Both the position numbers and the translations under genes were made by a program. From Panacibacter microcysteis (lineage in GTDB: Bacteria; Bacteroidota; Bacteroidia; Chitinophagales; Chitinophagaceae), in contig NZ_JADWYR010000001.1 in assembly GCF_015831355.1 (NCBI RefSeq), positions 124,001 to 188,000 of the forward strand: DNA of 64,000 bases. The letters run 5' to 3'. Numbering within the stretch: position 1 is the first letter of the stretch; each line of letters opens with the position of its first letter. Below are positions 1-8,970 of the stretch, in pieces. The notes below the pieces were generated by a model. The model saw nothing but the letters and a program-made list of their open reading frames with translations, did no database searches and was not told the DNA's origin.

Positions 1-137
1 GTGATCGTATTCAACTGCGGTGCAAAACGGTAATTAAAAAAGCAACCTTTTTACCCGAAGACTACGCAACCCTGAGAGACTTCTTTGCATTTATTGTAAA
101 AAAACAGGCTGAACAAATTGTACTTAAGAAACAATAA
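1..137 (+). CDS. C-terminal end of a DUF3857/DUF3858-type protein (partial)
   Basis: An open frame (codons starting at position 3) enters from the left edge and stops at TAA 135-137, giving 44 residues that end ...EQIVLKKQ. The tail, with LPEDYATLRDFF followed by a short basic end, resembles the C-terminus of DUF3857/transglutaminase-like periplasmic proteins. The next gene, 11 bases downstream, is a full-length member of that family, so a tandem paralogue is the best reading. The catalytic part lies outside the window, so this rests on the tail and context only. Confidence 0.6.
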   Translation, partial: DRIQLRCKTVIKKATFLPEDYATLRDFFAFIVKKQAEQIVLKKQ

Positions 138-148
138 ACATCCATATT

Positions 149-2050
149 GTGAAAAGAATTTTTTATTGTCTCGCCGTTTGCATGCCCTTATTGTGTAAAG
201 CGCAATCTTACAATTCTTTGTTGATTGCAGATTCTTTGACAAAAAATGCGAATGTGGTATGCAGGTATAAAGAATTGCGCGTTGAAATTAAAGACCCGGG
301 AAAGGCGCGAATATATCGGAAACATGCCTACACGATCTTAAATGAGGCGGGAGACCGTTACTCATTTTTCTATACGCATTATGACAAGTTCAATGATATC
401 AATGACATTGATGGCTCGTTATTCGATGCCGCCGGTAAACAACTCAAAAACGTAAAAAAGAAAGATATAGAAGACCTCAGTGGTAATGATGACATAAGCC
501 TGATGGTTGATACAAGGTATAAAGCGCATAGCTTTTATTATCGCAACTACCCTTACACCGTTGAATACGAAGAATCAAAAACAATTGACGGAGTATTCGA
601 CCTGCCGGACTGGTATCCTCAACAAAGCAATACAATGAGTGTACAATACAGTAAGCTGGTAGTAGTAACACCTAAAAACCTGGACATAAGATTCAAACAA
701 TTTAATTTCACAGGCAAGCCAATAATAACTGAAGAAAAGGATACTAAAGTATATACGTGGGAAATTAAAAACATACCAGCAAAAGTATCTGAGGTTTTAC
801 AACCTGCATGGCGGGAAATTTTGCCAATGGTAATACTGGCACCAACAAGTTTTGAAATACAGGGGTATAAAGGCGAAATGTCTTCATGGGAAAACTTTGG
901 CATGTTTATAAACAGCCTTTTGAAAGATAAAAGTGCACTGCCGGACCCGGTAAAGCAAAAAGTACATGCACTGACTGACGGCATAAATGATCCTAAAGAA
1001 AAGGTAAAAACGCTATACAATTTTTTGCAACAAAATACAAGGTATATCAGTGTACAGCTTGGTATTGGCGGCTGGCAACCTTTTGACGCTAACTATGTAT
1101 TTACAAAACGATACGGCGATTGTAAAGCATTATCAAACTATATGGTTGCACTTCTTAGAGAAGCTGGTATAAAAGCAAATTATGTACTAATTCGGGCGGG
1201 TGATGATGAAGACGATATTCTTACGGATTTTCCTTCTAACCAGTTTAACCATGCAACTGTTTGTGTGCCCATGGAAAAAGATACTATGTGGCTGGAATGC
1301 ACTAGCCAAACAGTCGCACCCGGGTACCAGGGAGATTTTACAGGGAACCGCCATGCATTATTGATCGATGAAAAAGGCGGACATATTGTACAAACCAAAT
1401 ACTATAAAGCAGAAGACAACCTTCAACTAAGAAATATAACTTCTGCTATTGATGAAACAGGAAAATTAACAGCTACTATAAAAACCTATTATACCTGCCT
1501 GCAGCAGGACGATTTGCATAATAAGATTAACTATTTATCGAGAGATAAAATTCTTGAATCGCTGAAAAAGGATATAGACCTGCCTGACTATGATATCGTA
1601 GATTTTAAGTACGAAGAAAAGAAACTGGAAAAAGCTGCGTTGAATGAAGACTTGAAGCTTGTTGCAAACAGCTACGCTTCTGTTTCGGGAAAGCGCATGT
1701 TTGTAATGCCAAACATTCTTAGTAAAAACAATTACAAACTAAAGACAGAAGAGCAGCGCCGCTACGAAATAGAATACACTTCATCGTTTACAGACAGAGA
1801 TACCATCTCCATAAAAATACCTGCCGGTTACAATATTGAATCAATGCCAAAGGATGTTAGCATCAACAACAAGTTTGGCAGCTACGAAATCCATTTCAAA
1901 TTTGAAGCAGACATGATTACCTGTACACGTAACTATACACGCAGTGAGGGTCGTTTTCCGGCTGCAGATTACGGTGAGCTCGTAAAATTTTACGACTATA
2001 TGTACAAGGCAGACCGCAGTAAAATTGTATTTGTGAAAAAAGAAGGATAA
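149..2050 (+). CDS. DUF3857 domain transglutaminase-like exported protein
   Basis: Encodes 633 residues starting at a GTG (149). The start MKRIFYCLAVCMPLLCKAQ is a signal peptide, so the protein should be exported to the periplasm or outer membrane. The layout is that of the Bacteroidetes DUF3857 family: an N-terminal DUF3857 beta domain (about 50-250), a transglutaminase-like core, and a C-terminal DUF3858-like beta region (about 500-630). In the core, YGDCK places the predicted nucleophile at C325 and FNHAT the histidine at H368. The usual acidic position appears as WLECT, with Glu rather than Asp. Such proteins are often annotated as transglutaminases, but their substrates are mostly unknown. 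It follows the preceding partial paralogue by 11 bases, suggesting a tandem pair in one transcript. A hairpin terminator follows. Confidence 0.85.
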   Translation: MKRIFYCLAVCMPLLCKAQSYNSLLIADSLTKNANVVCRYKELRVEIKDPGKARIYRKHAYTILNEAGDRYSFFYTHYDKFNDINDIDGSLFDAAGKQLKNVKKKDIEDLSGNDDISLMVDTRYKAHSFYYRNYPYTVEYEESKTIDGVFDLPDWYPQQSNTMSVQYSKLVVVTPKNLDIRFKQFNFTGKPIITEEKDTKVYTWEIKNIPAKVSEVLQPAWREILPMVILAPTSFEIQGYKGEMSSWENFGMFINSLLKDKSALPDPVKQKVHALTDGINDPKEKVKTLYNFLQQNTRYISVQLGIGGWQPFDANYVFTKRYGDCKALSNYMVALLREAGIKANYVLIRAGDDEDDILTDFPSNQFNHATVCVPMEKDTMWLECTSQTVAPGYQGDFTGNRHALLIDEKGGHIVQTKYYKAEDNLQLRNITSAIDETGKLTATIKTYYTCLQQDDLHNKINYLSRDKILESLKKDIDLPDYDIVDFKYEEKKLEKAALNEDLKLVANSYASVSGKRMFVMPNILSKNNYKLKTEEQRRYEIEYTSSFTDRDTISIKIPAGYNIESMPKDVSINNKFGSYEIHFKFEADMITCTRNYTRSEGRFPAADYGELVKFYDYMYKADRSKIVFVKKEG

Positions 2051-2074
2051 CAGTCAACCTGCTGCAATTCGCCT

Positions 2075-2106
2075 ACAGCCCTGCCTTTGCGGGGCTGTGG
2101 TTTTTT
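2075..2106 (+). terminator. Rho-independent terminator after the DUF3857 gene
   Basis: ACAGCCC (2075-2081) pairs with GGGCTGT (2092-2098), followed by a run of T from 2101. It lies 25 bases after the stop codon. Confidence 0.7.
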
Positions 2107-2152
2107 ACGCCATTGGCAAAACGAAACGCTGCAGCCGCCATAAAAAAGGAAC

Positions 2153-2204
2153 CCTGAAGTGAGTGACACAACAGGCGATGCCACCACATTCAACTGCCGG
2201 TATC
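2153..2204 (-). repeat. Dispersed 52-bp unit, type B
   Basis: Read on the minus strand it starts GATACCGGCAG, contains TGGCATCGCC, and ends with a diverged B core (2153-2172) in which GTAC is replaced. The conserved inner block TTTTTTATGGCGGCTGCAGCG of B ends follows at about 2124-2145. No facing A unit is present, so this looks like half of a composite. Confidence 0.8.
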
Positions 2205-2293
2205 ATAACATTTCCCGGTCATTATTTTTTAGCAGTTGCGTGGCTATACATCCGGGCCGTATCGCTTATTTTTGCCGCTCAATTATTTCAGAC

Positions 2294-3172
2294 ATGAGTA
2301 AAGTAAAAGTGGGTCTTGTACAAATGAGCTGCAGTGCAGATAAACAGGCTAACCTCGACAAAGCAATTGCAAAGGTGCGTGAAGCGGCTGCGAAAGGCGC
2401 GCAGATCATTTGCCTGCAGGAACTGTTTACATCTTTATATTTCTGTGACGTGGAAGATTACGACAACTTTAAACTGGCAGAACCTGTTCCGGGCCCTTCT
2501 ACCGATGCGTTGAGTAAAGTGGCGGGAGAACTGGGCGTTGTAATCATCGCTTCTTTATTTGAAAAAAGAGCGCAGGGTATTTACCACAATACCACTGCCG
2601 TACTGGATGCAGATGGCAGTTATCTCGGCAAATACCGTAAAATGCACATACCGGACGATCCGGCTTACTACGAAAAATTTTATTTTACGCCGGGCGACCT
2701 TGGTTACAAAATTTTTAAAACAAAATTTGCCACTTTTGGTGTGCTTATCTGCTGGGATCAATGGTACCCCGAAGCAGCGAGAATTACTGCACTTATGGGC
2801 GCAGAAATTCTCTTCTACCCTACTGCCATTGGCTGGGCCACAGCGCAGGATGAGGCTACCAATACAGAGCAATACAATGCATGGCAAACCATACAACGCA
2901 GCCACTCCGTGGCAAACGGCGTGCATGTGGTTAGCGTAAACCGTGTAGGTTTAGAGCAGCAAGGTGCCATGAAATTCTGGGGCGGTTCATTTATAAGCAA
3001 TCCTTTTGGCAGCCTTATCTATAAAGCATCTCATGAAGAAGAAGTAGTGCATGTGGAAGAACTTGATCTTGGTAAAACAGACCGTTACAGAACACACTGG
3101 CCATTTATGAGAGACAGACGAATAGACTCTTACCAGCAAATCACCAAACGGTTTATAGACGAAGACAATTAA
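2294..3172 (+). CDS. aguB: N-carbamoylputrescine amidase
   Basis: Encodes 292 residues of the nitrilase superfamily. The start is ATG 2294 (MSKVKVGLVQMSC), which matches the family N-terminus. The open frame extends upstream, but that stretch is a dispersed repeat and not protein. The catalytic triad is visible: E43 in LQELF, K116 in YRKMHIPDD, and C153 in CWDQWYPEAAR. The family hydrolyses N-carbamoylputrescine to putrescine, CO2 and ammonia in the cytoplasm. The agmatine deiminase gene that supplies its substrate starts 99 bases downstream on the same strand, which strongly supports the AguB assignment over other nitrilases. A TATTTTTG box (2267-2274), matching TAnnTTTG, lies 19 bases upstream of the start. 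Confidence 0.93.
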   Translation: MSKVKVGLVQMSCSADKQANLDKAIAKVREAAAKGAQIICLQELFTSLYFCDVEDYDNFKLAEPVPGPSTDALSKVAGELGVVIIASLFEKRAQGIYHNTTAVLDADGSYLGKYRKMHIPDDPAYYEKFYFTPGDLGYKIFKTKFATFGVLICWDQWYPEAARITALMGAEILFYPTAIGWATAQDEATNTEQYNAWQTIQRSHSVANGVHVVSVNRVGLEQQGAMKFWGGSFISNPFGSLIYKASHEEEVVHVEELDLGKTDRYRTHWPFMRDRRIDSYQQITKRFIDEDN

Positions 3173-3271
3173 GGGCGAAACGCGGAAAGCCAAATACTGG
3201 AAAAACGCGCATCAGCCGCAGACATGAATGTGCTTCTGAAAACTCTTAATGAATAAAATTATTATCAGCGC

Positions 3272-4342
3272 ATGAGCTTACACACTCCCGGACTTCCTGA
3301 CTTTGATACTGCACCAAAATCTCTCGGTTATTATTTTCCTGCCGAGTTCGCAAAGCATGAAGCCACTTGGCTTAGCTGGCCGCACAAAGAAGCTTCATGG
3401 CCGGGAAAAATTCATACCATTTTTCCGTACTATGCACAGTTCATCAAAGTGCTGGCAAAGAGTGAACCGGTACGCATCAATGTTGCGAACGAGGCAATGA
3501 AAGTATTTGCGTTGCAGCACATTGAGGCCGCAGGCGCAGATCTTTCCAACATTGAATTCTTTATGCACCCTACAAATGATGCGTGGTGCAGAGATCATGG
3601 CCCGGCTTTCCTGCTGCATAAAACTGAAAAAAAGAAAGCGATTGTTGACTGGAACTATAATGCATGGGGCGGCAAATATCCACCTTACGATCTTGATGAT
3701 GTTATACCAACATTAATTGGTAAACATTATGGCCTGCAGGTTTTTTACCCGGGCATTATCATGGAAGGTGGTTCTGTAGAATTCAACGGCGAAGGCACCG
3801 TAATGACTTCTACTGCCTGCCTGCTAAACCCCAACCGCAACCCACATCTCAACCAGGAGCAAATAGAAGCATACCTCTGTAATTATTATGGCACAGACCA
3901 GGTACTTTGGGTAGATGAAGGAATTGTGGGCGATGATACAGACGGGCATATTGATGATACGGTTCGTTTCACCAATGCAGACACCGTTATAACAGTGGTT
4001 GAAGAAAACAAGCAGGATGACAATTACGCATTGCTGCAACACAACCTGGCGCAATTAAAAAAAATGCGCTTATCAAATGGCAAACAACTAAACATCGCAG
4101 AGCTGCCCATGCCAGACGAACTGGTTTACGAAGATCAGCGCCTGCCCTGCTCTTACGCAAATTTTTACATTGCAAATACTTCAGTTATTGTACCTACGTT
4201 TCGCTGTGCTAAAGATGATAAAGCATTGCAGGTTATTCAAAGTTGTTTTCCCGGGCGTGAAGTGATTGGCATAGACTCTACAGAAATCATCTGGGGACTT
4301 GGCAGTTTTCATTGCTTAAGTCAGCAGGAGCCCGCTTTGTAG
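3272..4342 (+). CDS. aguA: Agmatine deiminase
   Basis: Encodes 356 residues of the agmatine deiminase (porphyromonas-type peptidyl-arginine deiminase) family. The enzyme converts agmatine to N-carbamoylputrescine and ammonia in the cytoplasm. Family landmarks are WLSWPH near residue 35, CRDHGP, EGGSVEFNG, DGHIDD with the catalytic histidine H226, and the C-terminal nucleophile C348 in GSFHCLS. Length is typical. It follows aguB on the same strand, so the two genes give the complete two-step route from agmatine to putrescine. A composite repeat element follows the stop. Confidence 0.95.
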   Translation: MSLHTPGLPDFDTAPKSLGYYFPAEFAKHEATWLSWPHKEASWPGKIHTIFPYYAQFIKVLAKSEPVRINVANEAMKVFALQHIEAAGADLSNIEFFMHPTNDAWCRDHGPAFLLHKTEKKKAIVDWNYNAWGGKYPPYDLDDVIPTLIGKHYGLQVFYPGIIMEGGSVEFNGEGTVMTSTACLLNPNRNPHLNQEQIEAYLCNYYGTDQVLWVDEGIVGDDTDGHIDDTVRFTNADTVITVVEENKQDDNYALLQHNLAQLKKMRLSNGKQLNIAELPMPDELVYEDQRLPCSYANFYIANTSVIVPTFRCAKDDKALQVIQSCFPGREVIGIDSTEIIWGLGSFHCLSQQEPAL

Positions 4343-4357
4343 TAAGCGTTTTTTTAT

Positions 4358-4541
4358 GTACCCGGCTGTAGTGCTTGCATGTGGCTTTTGTTGCGTCGCA
4401 CTCTTGTACAGTATATCGTTGTGCAGCAGCTCCGGGTACAACTGGCGCAGCTACAAACCAGCTTGCTGCAGCTGCCATAAAAAACATCAGTACAAGTGAG
4501 TGACACAACAGGCGATGCCACGAATTACAAAAGCTGGTTAC
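4358..4541. repeat. Composite repeat: A and B units facing each other (184 bp)
   Basis: The left unit is type A on the plus strand (4358-4409: GTACCCGGCTG ... core GTTGCGTCGCACTCTTGTAC at 4390-4409). The right unit is type B on the minus strand (4490-4541: core 4490-4509, then AGGCGATGCCA, ending GGTTAC). The B-specific block TTTTTTATGGCAGCTGCAGC lies just inside the right unit. It fills the gap between the convergent genes aguA and the amine oxidase. No target-site duplication is obvious. Confidence 0.85.
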
Positions 4542-4544
4542 CAA

Positions 4545-6029
4545 TTATTTTCCTTTCAGTTTTTTGATGATCATTTCCGCAACACGACGGCCTGTTTCTG
4601 CGCCGCCATTCATAAAACCCTGAAACTCGTAACTGCAATGCTCACCTGCAAAATAGATGTTGTCAACCGGCTCAAACTCGCTGCCGGCCATGGTCGTGTA
4701 CTGGTTTACTTTAAAAGCCACATAACTGCCTTTTGAATAAGCATACGTAGGCCAGCACCAGAATTGAAAGTTATTGTTAAACGCAGCTTTGGCACCGGGG
4801 TATACACCATCCAACGCATTTATATAACGGTTTTTTAAAACCCCGGGGTCTGTATAGCCAACATCAATACCTGCTTTACCGCCAGGGAAAATGGTATACC
4901 CGCCGGGGCCGGTATTGTTGTTTTGCATTTGTGTGTTATCGTAACCATTCATCATGTCATTATCGGCAAAAGCATAACCTGCATAACCCTGGCTGCGCCA
5001 TACACGCTCATTTAAACCAAAAAACATTTTAGAATTTGTACCATAGCCAAGCTGCTGAATGGTATTCTTTTTCCATGCGGGCATGGGCACATCAAATTCA
5101 AGTTCGCGCAGTACGGTAAATGGTATTGTAAGCACAACAATATCTGCGGTTACACCTATGGTGCCGGAGCCTGTAATGTTGAAATGTAACTGGTAACTTT
5201 TATCATTGCGCTGTTTTATTGCTTTCAGGAAATGATTGGGCAATACGTAGTCGGGCATGGCATCTGCAAGCGCCTGGCAAATTTTGTTGTTACCACCTAT
5301 TACAGAATAACGCTCATTACTGCTGCCGTAAATGTTGTAATGTGTGTCGTTGCCTACATCAAAAACGGCGAGAAAACTTATGGCAGATTGTTCTGTTGCC
5401 TCCATTCCATATTCGGCCGTATAACTGTTGTAAATCATGCTGCGCAGCCAGCCGGTAATGCCAATGCTATCCAGGTATTCCATAATAGACATTCCATCGA
5501 AATGCTTATCTGCCGGGGAGAAAGTTTTGTAGGTAATTTCTTCGGAGAGTGAATTTATGTCTGCACGTATTTTTTCCGCAAAAGGTTTCAGGGCAACAAT
5601 TACATCTTTTTCGTGATAGTGCTGGCTATTAAAAAAGTAAGCAAATTCCTCGAGGTGTTTTTCAGATGGTTCCATCCTGTCTAATAAGGGCAAATTGAAA
5701 TGCTTACAAAGGTTGAGCATTTCGGTATGGGTCGAATCAATAAATTCACCGCCCATTTCGGTCCACAATCCTTTTCCAAGCATATCGTCTACACTTATAA
5801 CGCGGCCACCAATTCTGCCGCTTCCTTCGTACACATAAGCGTTGTAACCTGCCTGGTTCAAAATATAAGCTGTATGCAGGCCGGCAATGCCTGCACCAAT
5901 TATTGCGATTGTTGGCTGTGTTGCAGGGTTTGCAGGTGCGCATGCCTTGTATAAAGAAGATGCCCCTGCCAGCGCAATGATCTTTGAAGTATCTGCAAGA
6001 AATTTTCTGCGGCTTTTAGCGTAATGCAT
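4545..6029 (-). CDS. Flavin-containing amine oxidase family protein
   Basis: Encodes about 494 residues from ATG 6027-6029 (MHYAKSRRKFL). A longer frame begins at 6149, but the shorter start puts the twin-arginine-like motif SRRKFL at the N-terminus and has an AGAAGAG stretch just upstream. After it comes a FAD-binding Rossmann motif IIGAGIAGLH (about residues 43-52), then EGSGRIGGR. The C-terminal FAD signature is YFAGEHCS ... GFMNGGAETGRR. These are hallmarks of the monoamine/polyamine/L-amino-acid oxidase family, which oxidises amines with release of H2O2. Tat-dependent export is suggested by the RR motif. Substrate is unknown. The neighbouring aguAB genes make putrescine or a polyamine an attractive guess, but the genes are convergent and do not share an operon. 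Confidence 0.82.
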   Translation of the reverse strand: MHYAKSRRKFLADTSKIIALAGASSLYKACAPANPATQPTIAIIGAGIAGLHTAYILNQAGYNAYVYEGSGRIGGRVISVDDMLGKGLWTEMGGEFIDSTHTEMLNLCKHFNLPLLDRMEPSEKHLEEFAYFFNSQHYHEKDVIVALKPFAEKIRADINSLSEEITYKTFSPADKHFDGMSIMEYLDSIGITGWLRSMIYNSYTAEYGMEATEQSAISFLAVFDVGNDTHYNIYGSSNERYSVIGGNNKICQALADAMPDYVLPNHFLKAIKQRNDKSYQLHFNITGSGTIGVTADIVVLTIPFTVLRELEFDVPMPAWKKNTIQQLGYGTNSKMFFGLNERVWRSQGYAGYAFADNDMMNGYDNTQMQNNNTGPGGYTIFPGGKAGIDVGYTDPGVLKNRYINALDGVYPGAKAAFNNNFQFWCWPTYAYSKGSYVAFKVNQYTTMAGSEFEPVDNIYFAGEHCSYEFQGFMNGGAETGRRVAEMIIKKLKGK

Positions 6030-6289
6030 GTGCTCTTCTGCAAGCGCTGCTACATCATTGGTTTGTTTGGTATTGGCATGGAGTGATAAACGAAAAAGCA
6101 TTTTGAGATGCTGCAGTGAAAAAGTTTTTGTTCCATTTCTGACAGGCATAAAGCAGTTTTGGTGAAGAATGGCGCTGAAGCTGTCCGGTAAATCGACGCG
6201 CCGTTGTACCCGTAAGTTAAGTCTTTCTATATTGAAACAAAAAAGACCGGGTGAAATAAATTTTTAATATATCACCACCGCTTTTTCAA

Positions 6290-7522
6290 TCAGGCGAAAA
6301 AGACATACGAAATAATGATGGCCGCAATTACACCAATAAAGTCGGCGGCCATGCCTGCCCAAACAGAATACCGCACTTTCTTTATACCTACACTGCCAAA
6401 GTATAGTGCAAGTATATAAAAGGTAGTGTCTGCACTGCCCTGGAAGGTACAGGCTGTTTTACCTACAAAGGAATCAGGGCCATAGGCTTTCATGGCATCG
6501 ATCATTAAACCACGTGCACCGCTGCCACTAAAAGGCTTCATGATTGCCGTGGGCAGTGCCGGCACAAAATCGGTATTAATACCGGTAAGGTGAAGCAGGT
6601 ATGCAATACCGTCTGTAATGTATGCCAGGGCGCCACTATCTCTGAACACTCTTATAGCCACCAGCATACCAACCAGGTAAGGTATAATTTTGATCACTAC
6701 GTTAAAGCCTTCTTTTGCCCCTTCAATAAAAGCATCAAATACAGATACTTTTTTCCAAACACCGCCCAATACAATTGCTACGATAATGAATAATAAAATG
6801 AGATTACCCGAAACAGTACTGAACGTGTTTTTCATAGCAGGGCTCATAAAATAAACGGCCAGCATTAATGCCGCCACCAGTGCAAGCAGGGAAAAAATCC
6901 ATGCGGCCAGTACAAAATCCCATTTAAGTTTTTGCTTTATACCTACCACCATTATGGCGGCAAGCGTAGTAATAACCGTACCGAGTACACAGGGGATAAA
7001 AACACTGGTAGCATCTGCAGAACCGGCAGAAATGCGGTATGTGAAAATAGAAAGCGGTATTAGCACAAGCCCGCTGGTATGCAGTACCAGGAACATGATC
7101 TGCGCATTTGATGCCGTGCCTTTGTTGGGATTAATGTCTTCAAGGCTTCTCATGGCCTTAAGGCCAAACGGGGTAGCAGCATTATCAAGACCCAGCATAT
7201 TGGCGCTAAAATTCATGACCATTTCCCCCATTGCAGGATGGCCGTCCGGCACCTCGGGGAACAGGCGTTTCATAAATGGATTTAAACGACGTGCCAGCCA
7301 GTTGATAGCGCCTGCCTCTTTGGCTATATTCATAAGCCCTAGAAAAAACACCATGGTACCGGCCAGCGAAAAAGCAACATCGGTCACTGATGACTTTGCC
7401 GTATCGAAAATGCCATCTACCAGTGTTTTAAAGATCATCGTGTCTCCTAAAAACAGGAACTTGATGAGCGCTATTACAAAAGCAATTACTATAAATGCCA
7501 CCCAAACAATATTTAACGCCAT
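6290..7522 (-). CDS. Fused SpmA-SpmB nucleoside recognition (Gate) domain membrane protein
   Basis: Encodes 410 residues with many membrane segments. The N-terminal half (about 1-200) resembles spore maturation protein A, with NFSANMLGLDNAATPFG and LVLHTSGL. The C-terminal half (about 215-410) resembles SpmB, with EGFNVVIKIIPYLVGM and MKPFSGSGARG. Both halves carry the Gate/nucleoside-recognition fold. In Bacillus the two parts are separate genes. A fusion is usual in non-sporulating Bacteroidetes, where the role is unknown (possibly transport). The gene stands alone on the minus strand, between the amine oxidase and the divergent ychF. Confidence 0.85.
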   Translation of the reverse strand: MALNIVWVAFIVIAFVIALIKFLFLGDTMIFKTLVDGIFDTAKSSVTDVAFSLAGTMVFFLGLMNIAKEAGAINWLARRLNPFMKRLFPEVPDGHPAMGEMVMNFSANMLGLDNAATPFGLKAMRSLEDINPNKGTASNAQIMFLVLHTSGLVLIPLSIFTYRISAGSADATSVFIPCVLGTVITTLAAIMVVGIKQKLKWDFVLAAWIFSLLALVAALMLAVYFMSPAMKNTFSTVSGNLILLFIIVAIVLGGVWKKVSVFDAFIEGAKEGFNVVIKIIPYLVGMLVAIRVFRDSGALAYITDGIAYLLHLTGINTDFVPALPTAIMKPFSGSGARGLMIDAMKAYGPDSFVGKTACTFQGSADTTFYILALYFGSVGIKKVRYSVWAGMAADFIGVIAAIIISYVFFA

Positions 7523-7723
7523 ACCAAGCCCTAAAGGGAGTTTGATGAGCTCGTAAAATAAATTAAAGTTCTGAATTAATACAGTATTGCTACTTTTGCG
7601 CCTCTAAAAAAGGGCATATACATGGGCCTGGGCAGTAATATCTAAAGCAATTTTCCAAGCTTTTAAAATATGCTGTTACTACCCAGCAGATGGCCGGCAA
7701 ACATGCTGCATAGCGGTAAGAAC

Positions 7724-7775
7724 GTACAAGTGAGTGACACAACAACAGCTGAATAGTAGCAATGCAGCCTGTTAC
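7724..7775 (-). repeat. Dispersed 52-bp unit, B core with A-type middle
   Basis: The exact B core reads GTTGTGTCACTCACTTGTAC on the minus strand (7724-7743). The rest of the unit carries the A-type middle (GCATTGCTACTATT) and starts GTAACAGGCTGC. It lies between the divergent spmAB and ychF genes. A TACTTTTG box at 7591-7598 matches the -7 consensus, but no good -33 box precedes it. Confidence 0.85.
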
Positions 7776-7810
7776 ATAACAATTCTTATAACGTAAAATT
7801 TAGTACTAAT

Positions 7811-8908
7811 ATGGCTTTACAAGCAGGCATAGTGGGGTTACCAAACGTAGGTAAATCAACATTGTTTAACGCGCTGAGCAATGCCAAAGCGCAGGCAGCC
7901 AATTTTCCTTTCTGCACAATTGAACCTAATGTTGGTGTAATTACGGTTCCGGACGAACGTTTGATTGAACTGGAAAAACTGGTGAAACCAAACCGCGTGG
8001 TGCCCACAACGGTTGAGATAGTTGATATTGCAGGTCTTGTAAAAGGTGCCAGCAAAGGCGAAGGTTTGGGCAACCAGTTTCTGGGCAACATTCGCAATAC
8101 CGATGCCATTATACATGTGCTGCGTTGTTTTGATGATGACAATGTAATTCACGTGGATGGTAAGATAGACCCGGTGAGTGATAAAGAAATTATTGATACC
8201 GAGCTGCAGTTGAAAGACCTGGACAGTGTTGACAAAAAGATTTCCAAAAGCGATAAGATTGCGAAGAATGATAAAGATGCAGCCGCTGCGTTGCCCATTC
8301 TGAAAGCACTGAAAACGCACCTGGAACAGGGCAAAAACGCACGTGCATTCGACATTAGCCCGGAAGACAAGGCCAAACATATTGACGACATGTTTTTGCT
8401 TACCATGAAACCTGTGATCTACGTTTGTAATGTAGATGAAAAGTCAGTAGTAAACGGTAATAAACACACTGCCGCGTTAACCGCTGCCGTAAAAGACGAA
8501 AAGGCTGAAATACTGTTTATAAGCGCGGCCATTGAAAGCGAAATTGCAGTAATGGAAAACTTTGATGACCGCCAGCTTTTCCTGGAAGATATGGGGCTGC
8601 ACGAAAGTGGCGTGGCAAGGTTGATCAAATCGACTTACCGGCTTTTAAACCTGGCCACTTATTTTACCGCAGGCGTGCAGGAAGTGCGTGCGTGGACGAT
8701 TACCAAAGGTATGCTGGCACCACAGGCCGCAGGCGTTATACATACAGACTTCGAAAAAGGTTTTATACGCGCAGAGGTTATCAAATACACAGACTTTTTA
8801 AAATACGGTTCAGAAGCTGCATGCCGCGATAATGGAAAACTTGCTGTACAGGGTAAAGATTACCTGGTAGAAGATGGAGACATTATGCACTTCCGTTTCA
8901 ACGTGTAA
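7811..8908 (+). CDS. ychF: Redox-regulated ATPase/GTPase YchF (OLA1 family)
   Basis: Encodes 365 residues, the standard YchF length. The N-terminus MALQAGIVGLPNVGKS has the Obg-type P-loop (residues about 8-16). FPFCTIEPNVG is the switch I region, DIAGLVKGAS is G3, and YVCNVDE replaces the usual NKxD, which is typical of YchF and explains its preference for ATP. The C-terminus (about 280-365) is a TGS domain. YchF is a cytoplasmic ribosome-associated P-loop ATPase linked to stress response. Start ATG 7811 fits the family. A long perfect-stem terminator follows. Confidence 0.96.
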   Translation: MALQAGIVGLPNVGKSTLFNALSNAKAQAANFPFCTIEPNVGVITVPDERLIELEKLVKPNRVVPTTVEIVDIAGLVKGASKGEGLGNQFLGNIRNTDAIIHVLRCFDDDNVIHVDGKIDPVSDKEIIDTELQLKDLDSVDKKISKSDKIAKNDKDAAAALPILKALKTHLEQGKNARAFDISPEDKAKHIDDMFLLTMKPVIYVCNVDEKSVVNGNKHTAALTAAVKDEKAEILFISAAIESEIAVMENFDDRQLFLEDMGLHESGVARLIKSTYRLLNLATYFTAGVQEVRAWTITKGMLAPQAAGVIHTDFEKGFIRAEVIKYTDFLKYGSEAACRDNGKLAVQGKDYLVEDGDIMHFRFNV

Positions 8909-8929
8909 AGTTTTTGCGCCAGCAGACTT

Positions 8930-8970
8930 AATACAAAAGCCGGGATTATTATGAGCCCGGCTTTTGTATT
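8930..8970. terminator. Bidirectional terminator after ychF
   Basis: A 15-bp perfect inverted repeat: AATACAAAAGCCGGG (8930-8944) with CCCGGCTTTTGTATT (8956-8970), loop 8945-8955. It has A- and T-rich flanks suited to termination from both sides. Its right arm is made from the outer end of the adjoining 52-bp repeat (GAGCCCGGC at 8953). Confidence 0.85.

Noticed and set aside
2159-2293. N-terminal extension of the aguB frame beginning MSDTTGDATTF
   Set aside because: The stretch is translated dispersed repeat (type B unit) plus promoter; the family start is at 2294.
4287-4544. Recurrent peptide pattern HRLLCHSL ... FMAAAA in small minus-strand frames (also near 12.9, 18.3 and 56.5 kb)
   Set aside because: The frames are translations of the B end of the dispersed repeat; similarity comes from the DNA repeat, and frames end in random sequence.
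6954-7556. 200-codon open frame on the plus strand
   Set aside because: It is antisense to the SpmA-SpmB gene and has the composition expected of a reverse shadow of a membrane protein gene.
7591-7598. TACTTTTG as a promoter for ychF
   Set aside because: It matches the -7 box, but no -33 element is at the right distance and the ychF start is 213 bases away.
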